Shown piece by piece: positions 47,891 through 57,283 of a DNA stretch of 64,000 nucleotides. The DNA is from an uncultured Clostridia bacterium (GTDB lineage: Bacteria > Bacillota > Clostridia > Christensenellales > DTU072): NCBI GenBank assembly GCA_946621465.1, contig CAMOOO010000001.1:124001-188000 (forward strand). Direction: 5' to 3'. The notes under the pieces are model-generated. The model was not told the origin of the DNA. It saw nothing but the letters and a program-made list of their open reading frames with translations, and searched no databases. How positions within the stretch are numbered: position 1 is the first letter of the stretch; every line of letters starts with the position of its first letter. The translations under genes and the position numbers were made by a program.

Positions 47891-49048
47891 ATGGAAAAGA
47901 TTATTTTGATTCGCGTAGGCGAACTGTTCCTAAAAGGAAACAACAGACACTATTTTACTTCTTGTTTAAAAAATAACATTCTTGCCGCATTAAAAGATTT
48001 CAGCTGCCGTTTTTCCGGCACGCAAAATCGTATGTACGTAGAAGGATATGAGCTTGATGAAGAAGCGGCCATAATAAAAAGACTCTGTTGCGTCTTCGGT
48101 ATCAGTAGTATCAGCCCTGCTTACAAAGTAAAGACGGAAAAGCAGACGCTCAAAAATCTCTGCGACGAGATTTCTCCTAAACAAGGGACTTTCCGTGTCA
48201 CCGTCAATCGCGCCGATAAGCGCATTCAGTCTACCTCTATGGAGATTGCCCGTGATATCGGCGGTTATATGCTTTCCAGGCAAAAGGACAGGAAGGTCGA
48301 TCTCTTTACTTTCGATTTTGAAGTCAACGTCGATATTCGTGAGAACGGCTATTCCTATGTTTTTTATCAAAAGATCCCGGGGCAGGGTGGTCTGCCCGTT
48401 GGATGCGGCGGCAACGGATTACTTCTTTTATCCGGCGGAATCGACAGCCCCATTGCGGCATATCGCATGGCAAAACGCGGCGTAAAGACTTTTGCTGTTC
48501 ACTTCCATAGTTATCCATATACCAGCGAGCTTGCCAAAGAAAAGGTCATTTCTTTAGCTAAGATCCTCGTTCCTTATTGCGGAGAAATAACCTTATTTGT
48601 CGTTCCTTTTACCGACATCCAATATGCTATTAAAGAAAATTGCCCCATAGAATACATGATAACCATCATGCGTCGGTTTATGATGCGTATTGCCGAAAGA
48701 ATTGCTCTCGACAATAAATGCGGCGCTATCATCACCGGAGAAAGTTTGGGTCAGGTCGCAAGTCAGACAATGGAAAGCATCAACGTGACGAACAGTGTCG
48801 TTTCTTTGCCCGTTTTCCGGCCTTTGATCGGAATGGATAAAACGGAAATTATTGAGACGGCCCAAAGAATCGGCACCTTTGATACCAGTATTTTACCCTA
48901 TGAAGATTGTTGTACGGTATTCCTTCCCAAAAATCCCGTCATAAAACCCAAGATCGAATGGGCAAAGCAATACGAGGAGCGGATAGAAAACCGTGACGCG
49001 CTTATTGATTCGGCAATCTCGAATGCGGAAATTATTAAACTTAAGTGA
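47891..49048 (+). CDS. thiI: tRNA 4-thiouridine synthase ThiI
   Basis: Adds sulfur to U8 of tRNA using persulfide from the neighbouring desulfurase. The 385 residues comprise an N-terminal ferredoxin-like and THUMP region and the PP-loop ATPase with SGGIDSP from residue 181, then the ITGESLGQVASQT segment. It lacks the C-terminal rhodanese domain, as in other Firmicutes; in ThiI proteins of this short form the sulfur relay must come directly from the desulfurase. It closes the long operon and overlaps the PBP gene on the other strand by 8 nt. Confidence 0.95.
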   Translation: MEKIILIRVGELFLKGNNRHYFTSCLKNNILAALKDFSCRFSGTQNRMYVEGYELDEEAAIIKRLCCVFGISSISPAYKVKTEKQTLKNLCDEISPKQGTFRVTVNRADKRIQSTSMEIARDIGGYMLSRQKDRKVDLFTFDFEVNVDIRENGYSYVFYQKIPGQGGLPVGCGGNGLLLLSGGIDSPIAAYRMAKRGVKTFAVHFHSYPYTSELAKEKVISLAKILVPYCGEITLFVVPFTDIQYAIKENCPIEYMITIMRRFMMRIAERIALDNKCGAIITGESLGQVASQTMESINVTNSVVSLPVFRPLIGMDKTEIIETAQRIGTFDTSILPYEDCCTVFLPKNPVIKPKIEWAKQYEERIENRDALIDSAISNAEIIKLK

Positions 49049-51257
49049 AGATAAGTTTATTCGCAGAATATCCCAAAAATTCACTTTCGCAGTATACAGC
49101 GAGATAATAACTGTATAGAGCGTTTTTATCTGTGTCAATTTGCTCCGGGATACCGTCGTATTGTTTGGTTTCTCCCGAGGAGAGATTTCTTTCTATCAAT
49201 TTATAATTAAAGGGTGAATCCGACGTTGCCGATGGCAGTAGTTTTCCGCCGAGTGACTTTATATCGAACTCAATGGTATTGATATCGAAGTAGGGCGAAG
49301 GGGCGTTCGGATAGTTGTCTATACTGAAATACCCCTGTTTTCGATAGAGTAAAGGGGTATGCGGCGAGGCATAATAAAGTTTTCCATCCTTCTCCAGCGC
49401 ATAAGAATCAAATTCGCAAGCAATCACAGAAGAGGGCATGAGAAAGGTAGACACGGTCGGTGCGGGAATGTTTTTTCGTATCTGTGCGGCAAGCAGGGTA
49501 GGAAGTCCGCTTCCCGTAACATCCAGTCCTGTTTCGTCGCTACCGTCCATATCGCCGTACCAAACGCACAAGGTATCTTTTGTGGTGTAACTTACGTTCC
49601 ACGCGTCGTTGTTTCCTTTTCCGCTGGCACTTTCATTTGTCCCTGTTTTTGAAGCTATTTGAAATCCGGTTCCATTTAGCTTTCTTGCCGTGCCGTCATA
49701 AACGCATTTTGTCAGCATATCGGTGACGATATAGGCTGTCGCCGACGAAAAAACCCTCTCGAAGGTGGGAATATGCTTATAAATCAGTTTACCATCCGTA
49801 CGTTCAATGGAGCGAATAAAAGTTGTTTCCGTATGCTTTCCGCCGTTTGCAAGCGTCATATAGCTTTCGCTAAGCTCCGGTATCGTCACCCCATAGGTCA
49901 TTCCGCCGAGAGCCAGTGCCAGATTATTGTCGCTTTCAGAGAAGGTTATTCCTGCGTCTTTAGCGTAAGCAACGGAATTTTTTATCCCGTTCATCTGTAA
50001 AACCTGTACGGCAACGGTATTGATAGACTGCGCGAGTGCCTCATCGGCATAAACGGGTCCGCGATAACTATCGCCGAAGTTTTTGGGAGAGTACCCATTA
50101 AAAGAAAGTCTTTTATCCTCTAAAATCGTTTTTTCCGTGATGATTCCATTTTCTATTGCCGGCGCATACACTAAAATAGGTTTTATGGTGGAAGCAGGGG
50201 AACGTCGGGTTAAAAAGAGGTTGTTATCCCCGGAAGTGTAATATGCGGTAATTCCACCCGTTTTATTATCGGATAAAAGCACTGAATATGAATAGGCATG
50301 ATCGTCCAAGTTTTGTAAAGAAAAAGTCTTGCTATCGAACGCGTCGCAAACCGAACGCAAAATGTCCGTGTCGCAATAGGTTTTTATTCTATACGGAGAA
50401 ACGATAAGTTGTTTTTCCGATATCCCCAAGATTTTAGCTGCTTCAAAAAGGGCGTTACTGTAGATCGGACGCAAGATGTCCGTTTCCAAAATAGGTTTCC
50501 TGTAGGAGTATTCTATCGCGCTGTCATATTCTTCGTCTGTAATTAAACCTTGTTCAAGCATTAACTTTAGTACAAGGTCTTTTCTGCCCGTAGCAGCTTG
50601 CGGATTATTGGTAGGAGAGTATTTGGTTGGATTCTTAACGATGCCTGCCAGAATCGCCGCTTCCGCAATAGATAACTGCGAAGGGTCTTTGCCGAAGTAA
50701 TTGTAACAGGCACTATCTATACCGTATATTCCGTTCCCATAATAAATGGCGTTAAGATACATTTCGATGATATCTTCTTTGGAATATTTTTTCTCTATTT
50801 CTTTGGCGAGCTTGATTTCAGTCAGCTTTCGTCTGATTGTTTTCTCCGAAGAAAGCAGGGTGTTTTTGGCCAGTTGCTGAGTGATAGTAGAGCCGCCTTC
50901 CTTGATTTTTCCGGCGCTGATATTATGGAAAAGGGCACCTGCCATTCTGTAATAATCGACGCCTCGGTGGGTGAAAAAACGCTTATCTTCCAGCGCAACA
51001 AAAGCGTTTACGATATAGATTGATATATCATCGTAGGGAATATACCTATACAAATACTTAGAGTCAAGAGGGCAGTCGTTTATATCAGTCAGCACAACCC
51101 TTGCTTTCTGAGCCTTTATTGCATTTTCATCCAGTATTATAGAGTTATAATTATAAATTAAGCATAAAAATGGAATAGCTATTATAAAAATCATGATAAT
51201 TAAGAATAATATTGCCATTTTATGTCCTAATTTCGACCTTTTTGCCTTCTTCGTCAT
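49041..51257 (-). CDS. Class A penicillin-binding protein
   Basis: A bifunctional peptidoglycan synthase of 738 residues. A basic N-terminus and one membrane helix (MAILFLIIMIFIIAIPFL) are followed by the GT51 transglycosylase (EDKRFFTHRGVD, then GGSTITQQLAKN) and the transpeptidase, with S356-T-I-K359, the SxN motif SIN in AQSINTVAVQ, and K537-T-G. All catalytic motifs are present. The C-terminal ~120 residues form a short extra beta-rich domain. The ATG has no properly placed ribosome-binding site: GAGGAG lies 22 nt upstream and would serve a different, out-of-frame ATG. Confidence 0.93.
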   Translation of the reverse strand: MTKKAKRSKLGHKMAILFLIIMIFIIAIPFLCLIYNYNSIILDENAIKAQKARVVLTDINDCPLDSKYLYRYIPYDDISIYIVNAFVALEDKRFFTHRGVDYYRMAGALFHNISAGKIKEGGSTITQQLAKNTLLSSEKTIRRKLTEIKLAKEIEKKYSKEDIIEMYLNAIYYGNGIYGIDSACYNYFGKDPSQLSIAEAAILAGIVKNPTKYSPTNNPQAATGRKDLVLKLMLEQGLITDEEYDSAIEYSYRKPILETDILRPIYSNALFEAAKILGISEKQLIVSPYRIKTYCDTDILRSVCDAFDSKTFSLQNLDDHAYSYSVLLSDNKTGGITAYYTSGDNNLFLTRRSPASTIKPILVYAPAIENGIITEKTILEDKRLSFNGYSPKNFGDSYRGPVYADEALAQSINTVAVQVLQMNGIKNSVAYAKDAGITFSESDNNLALALGGMTYGVTIPELSESYMTLANGGKHTETTFIRSIERTDGKLIYKHIPTFERVFSSATAYIVTDMLTKCVYDGTARKLNGTGFQIASKTGTNESASGKGNNDAWNVSYTTKDTLCVWYGDMDGSDETGLDVTGSGLPTLLAAQIRKNIPAPTVSTFLMPSSVIACEFDSYALEKDGKLYYASPHTPLLYRKQGYFSIDNYPNAPSPYFDINTIEFDIKSLGGKLLPSATSDSPFNYKLIERNLSSGETKQYDGIPEQIDTDKNALYSYYLAVYCESEFLGYSANKLIFT

Positions 51258-51285
51258 GCTTCTTAGTATGCATACATATCTCCTC
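51220..51285 (-). promoter_or_regulatory. Possible leader ORF overlapping the PBP start
   Basis: On the minus strand GAGGAG (51280-51285) is ideally spaced, 6 nt, from an ATG at 51273 that begins a 17-codon ORF (MHTKKHDEEGKKVEIRT) running across the PBP start in another frame. It could be a coupling or leader peptide that controls PBP translation, or a chance result of a weak native start. Confidence 0.25.
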
Positions 51286-51302
51286 TTTTATTCCGATTTC
51301 GC

Positions 51303-51340
51303 TTGATTCTTTTGTCGATGTTGATTATAATTATTTTATG
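51303..51340 (+). promoter_or_regulatory. Promoter with leaderless start of miaB
   Basis: TTGATT (51303-51308), a 17-nt spacer and a perfect TATAAT (51326-51331). The miaB ATG begins 6 nt after the -10 box, where transcription itself should start, and there is no Shine-Dalgarno, so the mRNA should be leaderless. Confidence 0.7.
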
Positions 51341-52648
51341 AAAAAATACTTTATATATACATATGGCTGTCAGATGAACGTCCACGAATCGGAAAAGATC
51401 GCCGGGATGTTGACTGAACTTGGCTATCAATCTTGTTCTGCGGTTGAAGAAGCCGATATCATCGTTTTCAATACCTGTTGTATTCGTGACACCGCAGAAA
51501 AACATATTCTTGGTAACATCGGTGACGTTAAGCATTTGAAAAAAGAGAATCCGTTTTTGATTGTCGCGGTCGTCGGATGTATGACGCAACAAAAGGGGAT
51601 GTCTGAGAACTTAAAGAAAAAGTTTCCTTTTGTTTCCATCGTCCTCGGCACAGATAACCTGTCCGATCTCACTTTGGCAGTTCGTCAAATTGAAGAAAAG
51701 AATAAGAAATTCTTTTCCTGTATCCATGATACCCCTGACGTTGACGTGCAGAAAGATTCCCCCCTTTATAGGACCAGTGGTACCAATGCCTGGGTTAATA
51801 TCATGTATGGCTGTAATAATTTTTGCACCTATTGTATTGTTCCGTACGTTCGCGGCAGAGAGCGCAGTCGGTCTCCTCAAGCCGTTCTTTCCGAAGTTTC
51901 CGACCTTCTGAAGCAGGGATATCCTGAGATTACGCTTCTCGGTCAAAACGTGGATTCGTATTCCTATGAAGGACATGATTTTACCTATCTTTTGGAGAAA
52001 ATCGCCGAAATGGATAGTAAATTCCGCCTTCGGTTTATGACCTCTCACCCTAAGGATTTTAATTCTCGCGTTATTGACGTTATTGCCTCTTGTCCCAATA
52101 TTTGTAACAACATTCATCTGCCCGTTCAATCGGGGAGCAATCGCGTTCTTAAATTGATGAACAGGCATTATACGCGAGAGCGCTATCTTGAAATTATTGA
52201 TGAAATTCGTTCCAAAATCCCCAACGTCGGCATCACTTCGGACATCATGACGGGCTTTCCGACGGAAACGGACGAGGATTTTTATGATACCGTTTCCTTA
52301 ATGGAAAAGGTCCGTTTCAGCAACGCTTTTACCTTCGTTTATTCCCCTCGAAAAGGTACCGTTGCCGCGCAAATGGAACAACTGCCTAAGAAGGTCAAGC
52401 AGGAGAGGATAACAGAACTGGTAAAGATTCAGAACCGTATCAGTGCCGAGATCAGCAAAGATTATTTGGGTCGTACGGAGGAGATCCTCGTAGAGGATGT
52501 CAGCCCCAAACACCAAAATTCCGTCTGCGGCAGAACGGAAAGCGGTAGGTTAGTCACTTTTGCTGGCGCCCCTGAGCTTGTCGGTAAATTTGTAAACGTT
52601 AAAATAGACAGTGCGCGTAGCTCCGCGCTTTTTGGGAGAATAATTTAG
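51338..52648 (+). CDS. miaB: tRNA-2-methylthio-N6-isopentenyladenosine synthase MiaB
   Basis: A radical SAM methylthiotransferase of 436 residues that converts i6A37, the product of MiaA encoded downstream, to ms2i6A37. Its start MKKYFIYTYGCQMNVHESE is the family's canonical N-terminus, with cysteines in YGCQMN, NTCCIRD and VGCMTQ for the auxiliary cluster. The radical SAM cluster is C159, C163, C166 in YGCNNFCTYCIVPYVRGRE. A TRAM domain ends the protein. Upstream in-frame codons to 51212 are not homologous to anything in the family and contain the promoter, so ATG 51338 is the start. Confidence 0.95.
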   Translation: MKKYFIYTYGCQMNVHESEKIAGMLTELGYQSCSAVEEADIIVFNTCCIRDTAEKHILGNIGDVKHLKKENPFLIVAVVGCMTQQKGMSENLKKKFPFVSIVLGTDNLSDLTLAVRQIEEKNKKFFSCIHDTPDVDVQKDSPLYRTSGTNAWVNIMYGCNNFCTYCIVPYVRGRERSRSPQAVLSEVSDLLKQGYPEITLLGQNVDSYSYEGHDFTYLLEKIAEMDSKFRLRFMTSHPKDFNSRVIDVIASCPNICNNIHLPVQSGSNRVLKLMNRHYTRERYLEIIDEIRSKIPNVGITSDIMTGFPTETDEDFYDTVSLMEKVRFSNAFTFVYSPRKGTVAAQMEQLPKKVKQERITELVKIQNRISAEISKDYLGRTEEILVEDVSPKHQNSVCGRTESGRLVTFAGAPELVGKFVNVKIDSARSSALFGRII

Positions 52649-52649
52649 T

Positions 52650-55301
52650 ATGGCTGCAGATAAATCCAGTGGTAAAAAACGTCTTTCTCCGATGATGGAA
52701 CATCGGAATGCTCTGAAAGAGAAATACCCCGATTGCATCATTTTGTATCGGCTCGGTGACTTTTACGAGATGTTTTTCGAGGACGCTATTAAGGGCAGTA
52801 AAATTCTTGATTTGACCTTGACCGGTAGAGATTGTGGACTGGAAGAGCGTGCGCCGATGTGCGGAGTACCTTATCATGCGGTGGATGGATATATCTCAAA
52901 GTTGCTTGCGGCAGGTGAAAAGGTCGCTATTTGTGAGCAATTGACCAACCCCGGAGACCAAAAAGGCCTGGTGGAGAGAGATATCGTACGCGTCATTACC
53001 GCCGGGACCAATACTATTGAAGAAATGCTCGACGGCGGAGTCAACCATTATCTTGCTTCCGTTGCAAACTACAAAACCGATTACGCCGTGGCTCTTCTTG
53101 ATATCGTTACCGGCGAATTCACCGTTCGACTCTTTGCCGACGTTCATCTTTCCGATCTTGAGGATTATTTACTTGGGGCTGCTCCCTCGGAGATCATCGC
53201 GCCTGCCGATATCTGCGCGGAAAGTCGGACTTTGTCCTCCGTTTTCTCCGATCGAATGGTTAAATTCACTACCTATTACGACTACAGCTTTGACTACGAT
53301 AACGGAAAAAACGTCCTTTTAAAGCAATACTCTGTTTACGGCTTAGAGGCGTTGGGACTTCAGGACAATAAGGCGGTTATCGGTGCTTTGGGCGGTTTAC
53401 TGGACTATGTCAACGCCACCCAAAAAAGGCATTTAATTCACATTTCCATCCCCAAAATGGTTCTTCCTACCGAAGAAATGTATATCGACTACAACACCCG
53501 AAAAAATCTGGAACTGACAGAAACTCTTTCCGACGGAAAGAAAAACGGCAGTCTGCTCTGGGTCATTGATAAAACGGAAACGGGTATGGGGGCGAGGATG
53601 CTCCATCATTGGTTACTTCATCCTTTACGCTCGCTCAAAGAAATAGAAAGCCGCCAGACAGCGGTAAACGAATTGGTTAAAAACAGCTTGCACCGCGTAG
53701 CTCTCGGGCAGACTCTCAAAGGAATCAACGATCTTGAACGACTGGTCACCAAGATTGCCTATGGCAATATTATGCCTCGCGATTGCCTTTCTTTGGCGAG
53801 TTCTCTCCGTCAGATCCCCCGTTTGAAACAGGTTTTTGATAAGTTGCACTCCGACTATTTTAAGCAACTCAACGAAAAATACGTTGATTTTACACAGCTA
53901 ACCGATCTTATTTTTAAGACTATCCAATCGGGGAATACTCCGGCGACGCTAAAAGACGGCGGGTTTATTGCGACGGGTTGCAATGAAGAACTGGATAAGC
54001 TGCGCGCCATAAAAGTAAACGCTAACAGCTTCCTTGACGAATTCACCGCAAGGCAAAAAGAAATCACCGGCGTTCCTTCTTTGCGTGTTGGGTATAACCG
54101 TGTTTTCGGCTATTATATCGAGATCACAAAAGCAAAAAAACCGGAGAACCTTCCGCCCGACTACGTTCGTCGTCAAACAACAATCAACAGCGAGAGATAC
54201 ATAAACGATGAATTGCTGACTTTGGAGCAGGAGATTCTCGGCGCGGAAGAAAAAGCTTTTAATTTGGAAAATCAAATTTACGATGAACTTAAAAAAGTCC
54301 TCGTTCAATATGTTAATTACATAAAAATTACGGCAGACGTTGTTGCGAGAACCGACTGTATCTATTCTCTCGCGGCCGTCGCGGTGGATAATAAATACGT
54401 TCGCCCCAAAATGTCTAACGGAAAAATCATGCGCATTGAAGACGGGCGTCATCCAGTGGTAGAAAAACTCCTGAAACGGAATGAGTTTGTTCCCAACGAC
54501 ACGATCTTCGATGAAGCCCCCATTGCCATCTTGACCGGACCGAATATGGCGGGAAAAAGCACCTATATACGTCAGGTTGCATTGATTACTCTGCTTGCCC
54601 ATATCGGTAGTTTCGTCCCTGCGTCAAAAGCGGAGATAGGCTTATGCGACAGGATCTTTACGCGCGTAGGCGCAAGCGATAACCTCGTTCGCGGTCAAAG
54701 TACCTTTATGGTGGAAATGCTTGAGGTTGCCAATATTCTCAACAACGCCACCGAAAACAGCCTTCTTATTTTGGATGAAATAGGGCGCGGAACGGCTACC
54801 CTTGACGGCGTCAGTATCGCCTGGGCGATTGCAGAACATATTTTGCACAGAATAAAAGCCAAAACCCTTTTTGCGACCCATTATCATGAGCTTATTGAGC
54901 TGGAAAAACTTTTCGTCGGCGTAAAAAATTATCGCGTTTTGGTGCAGGAAAACGAAAAAGGGATTTCTTTCTTATACAAAATTGCACGTGGCGGAGCCAA
55001 CCGTAGTTTTGGTATAGAAGTCGCCGCACTCGCCGGTGTTCCGGAGCAGGTGGTAGCAAGAGCAAAAGACATTCTTTCCTCTTTATCGGAAAACCATGAG
55101 CTCAGCGGCAAATTAGAGGATAAAATTGGCGGTGCGTCCGATACGGCCGTTGCTTGCGATCAATTGACTCTCTTCCCCGAGGATGAATGCTTTACAGAGT
55201 TGAAAAAGGTATTGAGCGATACAGATATCAACAGATGCACGCCTATCGAGGCATTGACGATACTGTCGGATCTAAAAAAAATATTGGATAAAAAAGGATA
55301 A
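52650..55301 (+). CDS. mutS: DNA mismatch repair protein MutS
   Basis: The mismatch-recognition ATPase, 883 residues, full length. The mismatch-wedging Phe-X-Glu is in RLGDFYEMFFEDA (FYE); Walker A GPNMAGKS is at 630-637, Walker B is LLILDEIGRGTATLDG, and the helix-turn-helix dimerisation region lies at the C-terminus. It begins 1 nt after miaB with no ribosome-binding site of its own, so it probably depends on ribosomes leaving miaB. mutL follows 5 nt after its stop. Confidence 0.96.
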   Translation: MAADKSSGKKRLSPMMEHRNALKEKYPDCIILYRLGDFYEMFFEDAIKGSKILDLTLTGRDCGLEERAPMCGVPYHAVDGYISKLLAAGEKVAICEQLTNPGDQKGLVERDIVRVITAGTNTIEEMLDGGVNHYLASVANYKTDYAVALLDIVTGEFTVRLFADVHLSDLEDYLLGAAPSEIIAPADICAESRTLSSVFSDRMVKFTTYYDYSFDYDNGKNVLLKQYSVYGLEALGLQDNKAVIGALGGLLDYVNATQKRHLIHISIPKMVLPTEEMYIDYNTRKNLELTETLSDGKKNGSLLWVIDKTETGMGARMLHHWLLHPLRSLKEIESRQTAVNELVKNSLHRVALGQTLKGINDLERLVTKIAYGNIMPRDCLSLASSLRQIPRLKQVFDKLHSDYFKQLNEKYVDFTQLTDLIFKTIQSGNTPATLKDGGFIATGCNEELDKLRAIKVNANSFLDEFTARQKEITGVPSLRVGYNRVFGYYIEITKAKKPENLPPDYVRRQTTINSERYINDELLTLEQEILGAEEKAFNLENQIYDELKKVLVQYVNYIKITADVVARTDCIYSLAAVAVDNKYVRPKMSNGKIMRIEDGRHPVVEKLLKRNEFVPNDTIFDEAPIAILTGPNMAGKSTYIRQVALITLLAHIGSFVPASKAEIGLCDRIFTRVGASDNLVRGQSTFMVEMLEVANILNNATENSLLILDEIGRGTATLDGVSIAWAIAEHILHRIKAKTLFATHYHELIELEKLFVGVKNYRVLVQENEKGISFLYKIARGGANRSFGIEVAALAGVPEQVVARAKDILSSLSENHELSGKLEDKIGGASDTAVACDQLTLFPEDECFTELKKVLSDTDINRCTPIEALTILSDLKKILDKKG

Positions 55302-55306
55302 AATAT

Positions 55307-57283
55307 ATGGGTAGAATCAATAGACTGGACAAGTCGGTATATAATCGGATTTCCGCCGGCGAAGTAGTTGAAAATCCCGCTTCCGTCGTCAAAGAACTGG
55401 TGGAGAACGCCATTGATGCAGGCGCTACGGATATCACCGTATCCATTGAATATGGCGGTATAAAGAAGATTACCGTAGCCGATAACGGGTGCGGAATGGA
55501 CGAAGAAGATCTGGAACTTTCCATTTTGCCTCACGCGACCAGTAAAATTTTTTTGGCGGAAGATTTAGAAACGGTTTCTACCCTCGGTTTCCGCGGAGAG
55601 GCACTCGCCAGTATCAGCGCCGTTTCAAAGATGAAAATTTCTTCTCGCTATATCGAGAACGAGTATGCATGTTTTATTGAGACGGAAAGCGGTGAAATTG
55701 TCGATAAGGGCAGGAGCAATTTACAAAAGGGTACGACGATTGAGGTTTCTTCGCTGTTTTATAATACCCCGGCAAGGTTTCGTTTTTTGAAAACGCCAAA
55801 GGGCGAAGAGAGCGCAGTCACCAAGCTGATGGGAGAACTGATTTTTGCCAATCCAGATATTTATATAACCTATATCGTGGACGATAATACCGTCTACACG
55901 TCTATGGGAGAGGGACTGAAAAGCGCGATTTCCACTGTCTTCGGGGCGGAAATCAATGAAAGCATGGTCAGCGTGCATCTTTCTGACAACGGGTATACCG
56001 TCAACGGTTATTGTGCGCGCGCCGCAAGTTCCGGAATAAAAGGTAACAGAAATAACCAGGTTTTTATCGTAAACGGCAGGTGTATTTCCGATGCGACCAT
56101 GCAGGCTGTCATTGCCAATGCTTACGGCAACAGACTGATGAAAAGGACCTACCCATCCGTTGTCCTGGACATTATTATTCCTTTTGCTGACGTGGACGTA
56201 AACGTGCATCCAAATAAAAGAGAGGTGCGTTTCGCCGAAGCCAAAACGGTCTACGGAATGGTCTATAACGCCATAAAGACCGGTCTTGAAAATGACGAGC
56301 AGTATCAAAAAGATTCCCTTATTTCTATGTTGAAAGGGGATCAGTCCGAGGAGATTTCCATTCCCCAAGCACCTATAAAGGAAGAATCAGTCGAAACGGT
56401 CGATGAGGACGAGGAACAGAAAAAAGCCATCCAACGGCAGCTTATGGAAGGGTACTACGACAATTTCCCATTAATGAAAGACTGGGAAGGCCCGGAAAAA
56501 CCGGCTCAGCAACGGTCAGAAGGGGACTCTTTCTTTTCCGTAGAGAGAATATTTGACTCCCATGCGGTGGTTCAGGCGCCGTCGGAAGACAATCGCCCCT
56601 ACGAACATCCCGAACAGATGTTGTCATGGCTGAATGAGGCCGAAGATGCACTTTCCGGTGGATCCGTTAAATATCACTTTAACGATGAAGAAAATGAGGA
56701 GCCGTCATTAAAAGACGAACCGTACAGGGTGATTGGGCAACTGTTCAACACCTACGTTCTTATCGAAGTCAGAGACGTCTTTATTCTTATCGACCAGCAC
56801 GCGGCGCATGAAAGAATGCTTTACGACAAATTTCTTCGTCAAATAAAAACAAGAGTTTTTGTGCAAGAATTACTACTGCCGATCGAGGTCGAAGCGACCA
56901 AACCCATCCTCAGATTCTTTGAGAAACAAAAGGACAATTTCCTTAAACTCGGCTTTGAAATGGAGTTTACCAAAAGAAGCGTCGTAGTTCGCACCGTGCC
57001 GACAGTCCTGACGGGAATGAATATTGCCCTGTTTTTATCCGACGTCGGTTTGGATAAGGATATAGAAAAAATAACGGATATGGAGCTATTTAATGAAGTT
57101 CTCGCCCAAAAAGCCTGTAAAAGCGCCATAAAAGGGGGAGATAAAATGAATAACGATCAGCTTGAATATTTTGTCAACGAGTACGTAAAAGGGGACGCGC
57201 CCATTCAATGTCCTCACGGGAGACCGGTCTTCATCATGCGTACGCGCCGTCAAATTGAAAAATTGTTCGGGAGGATCGTGTGA
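55307..57283 (+). CDS. mutL: DNA mismatch repair protein MutL (endonuclease type)
   Basis: The 658-residue MutL with the GHKL ATPase at the N-terminus (VENAIDAGATDI, DNGCGMDEED, TLGFRGEALASI) and a C-terminal dimerisation and nicking domain. The endonuclease metal motif is DQHAAHERMLYD from residue 496, with ACKSAIKGGD and CPHGRPVF also present, so this MutL should nick DNA itself, as expected where MutH is absent. The last position of the first motif is Asp instead of the usual Glu, a mild variant. An acidic linker (about 345-460) separates the two halves. Confidence 0.95.
   Translation: MGRINRLDKSVYNRISAGEVVENPASVVKELVENAIDAGATDITVSIEYGGIKKITVADNGCGMDEEDLELSILPHATSKIFLAEDLETVSTLGFRGEALASISAVSKMKISSRYIENEYACFIETESGEIVDKGRSNLQKGTTIEVSSLFYNTPARFRFLKTPKGEESAVTKLMGELIFANPDIYITYIVDDNTVYTSMGEGLKSAISTVFGAEINESMVSVHLSDNGYTVNGYCARAASSGIKGNRNNQVFIVNGRCISDATMQAVIANAYGNRLMKRTYPSVVLDIIIPFADVDVNVHPNKREVRFAEAKTVYGMVYNAIKTGLENDEQYQKDSLISMLKGDQSEEISIPQAPIKEESVETVDEDEEQKKAIQRQLMEGYYDNFPLMKDWEGPEKPAQQRSEGDSFFSVERIFDSHAVVQAPSEDNRPYEHPEQMLSWLNEAEDALSGGSVKYHFNDEENEEPSLKDEPYRVIGQLFNTYVLIEVRDVFILIDQHAAHERMLYDKFLRQIKTRVFVQELLLPIEVEATKPILRFFEKQKDNFLKLGFEMEFTKRSVVVRTVPTVLTGMNIALFLSDVGLDKDIEKITDMELFNEVLAQKACKSAIKGGDKMNNDQLEYFVNEYVKGDAPIQCPHGRPVFIMRTRRQIEKLFGRIV

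Noticed and set aside
51212..51337. N-terminal extension of MiaB
   Set aside because: It contains the promoter, and the family N-terminus starts exactly at ATG 51338.
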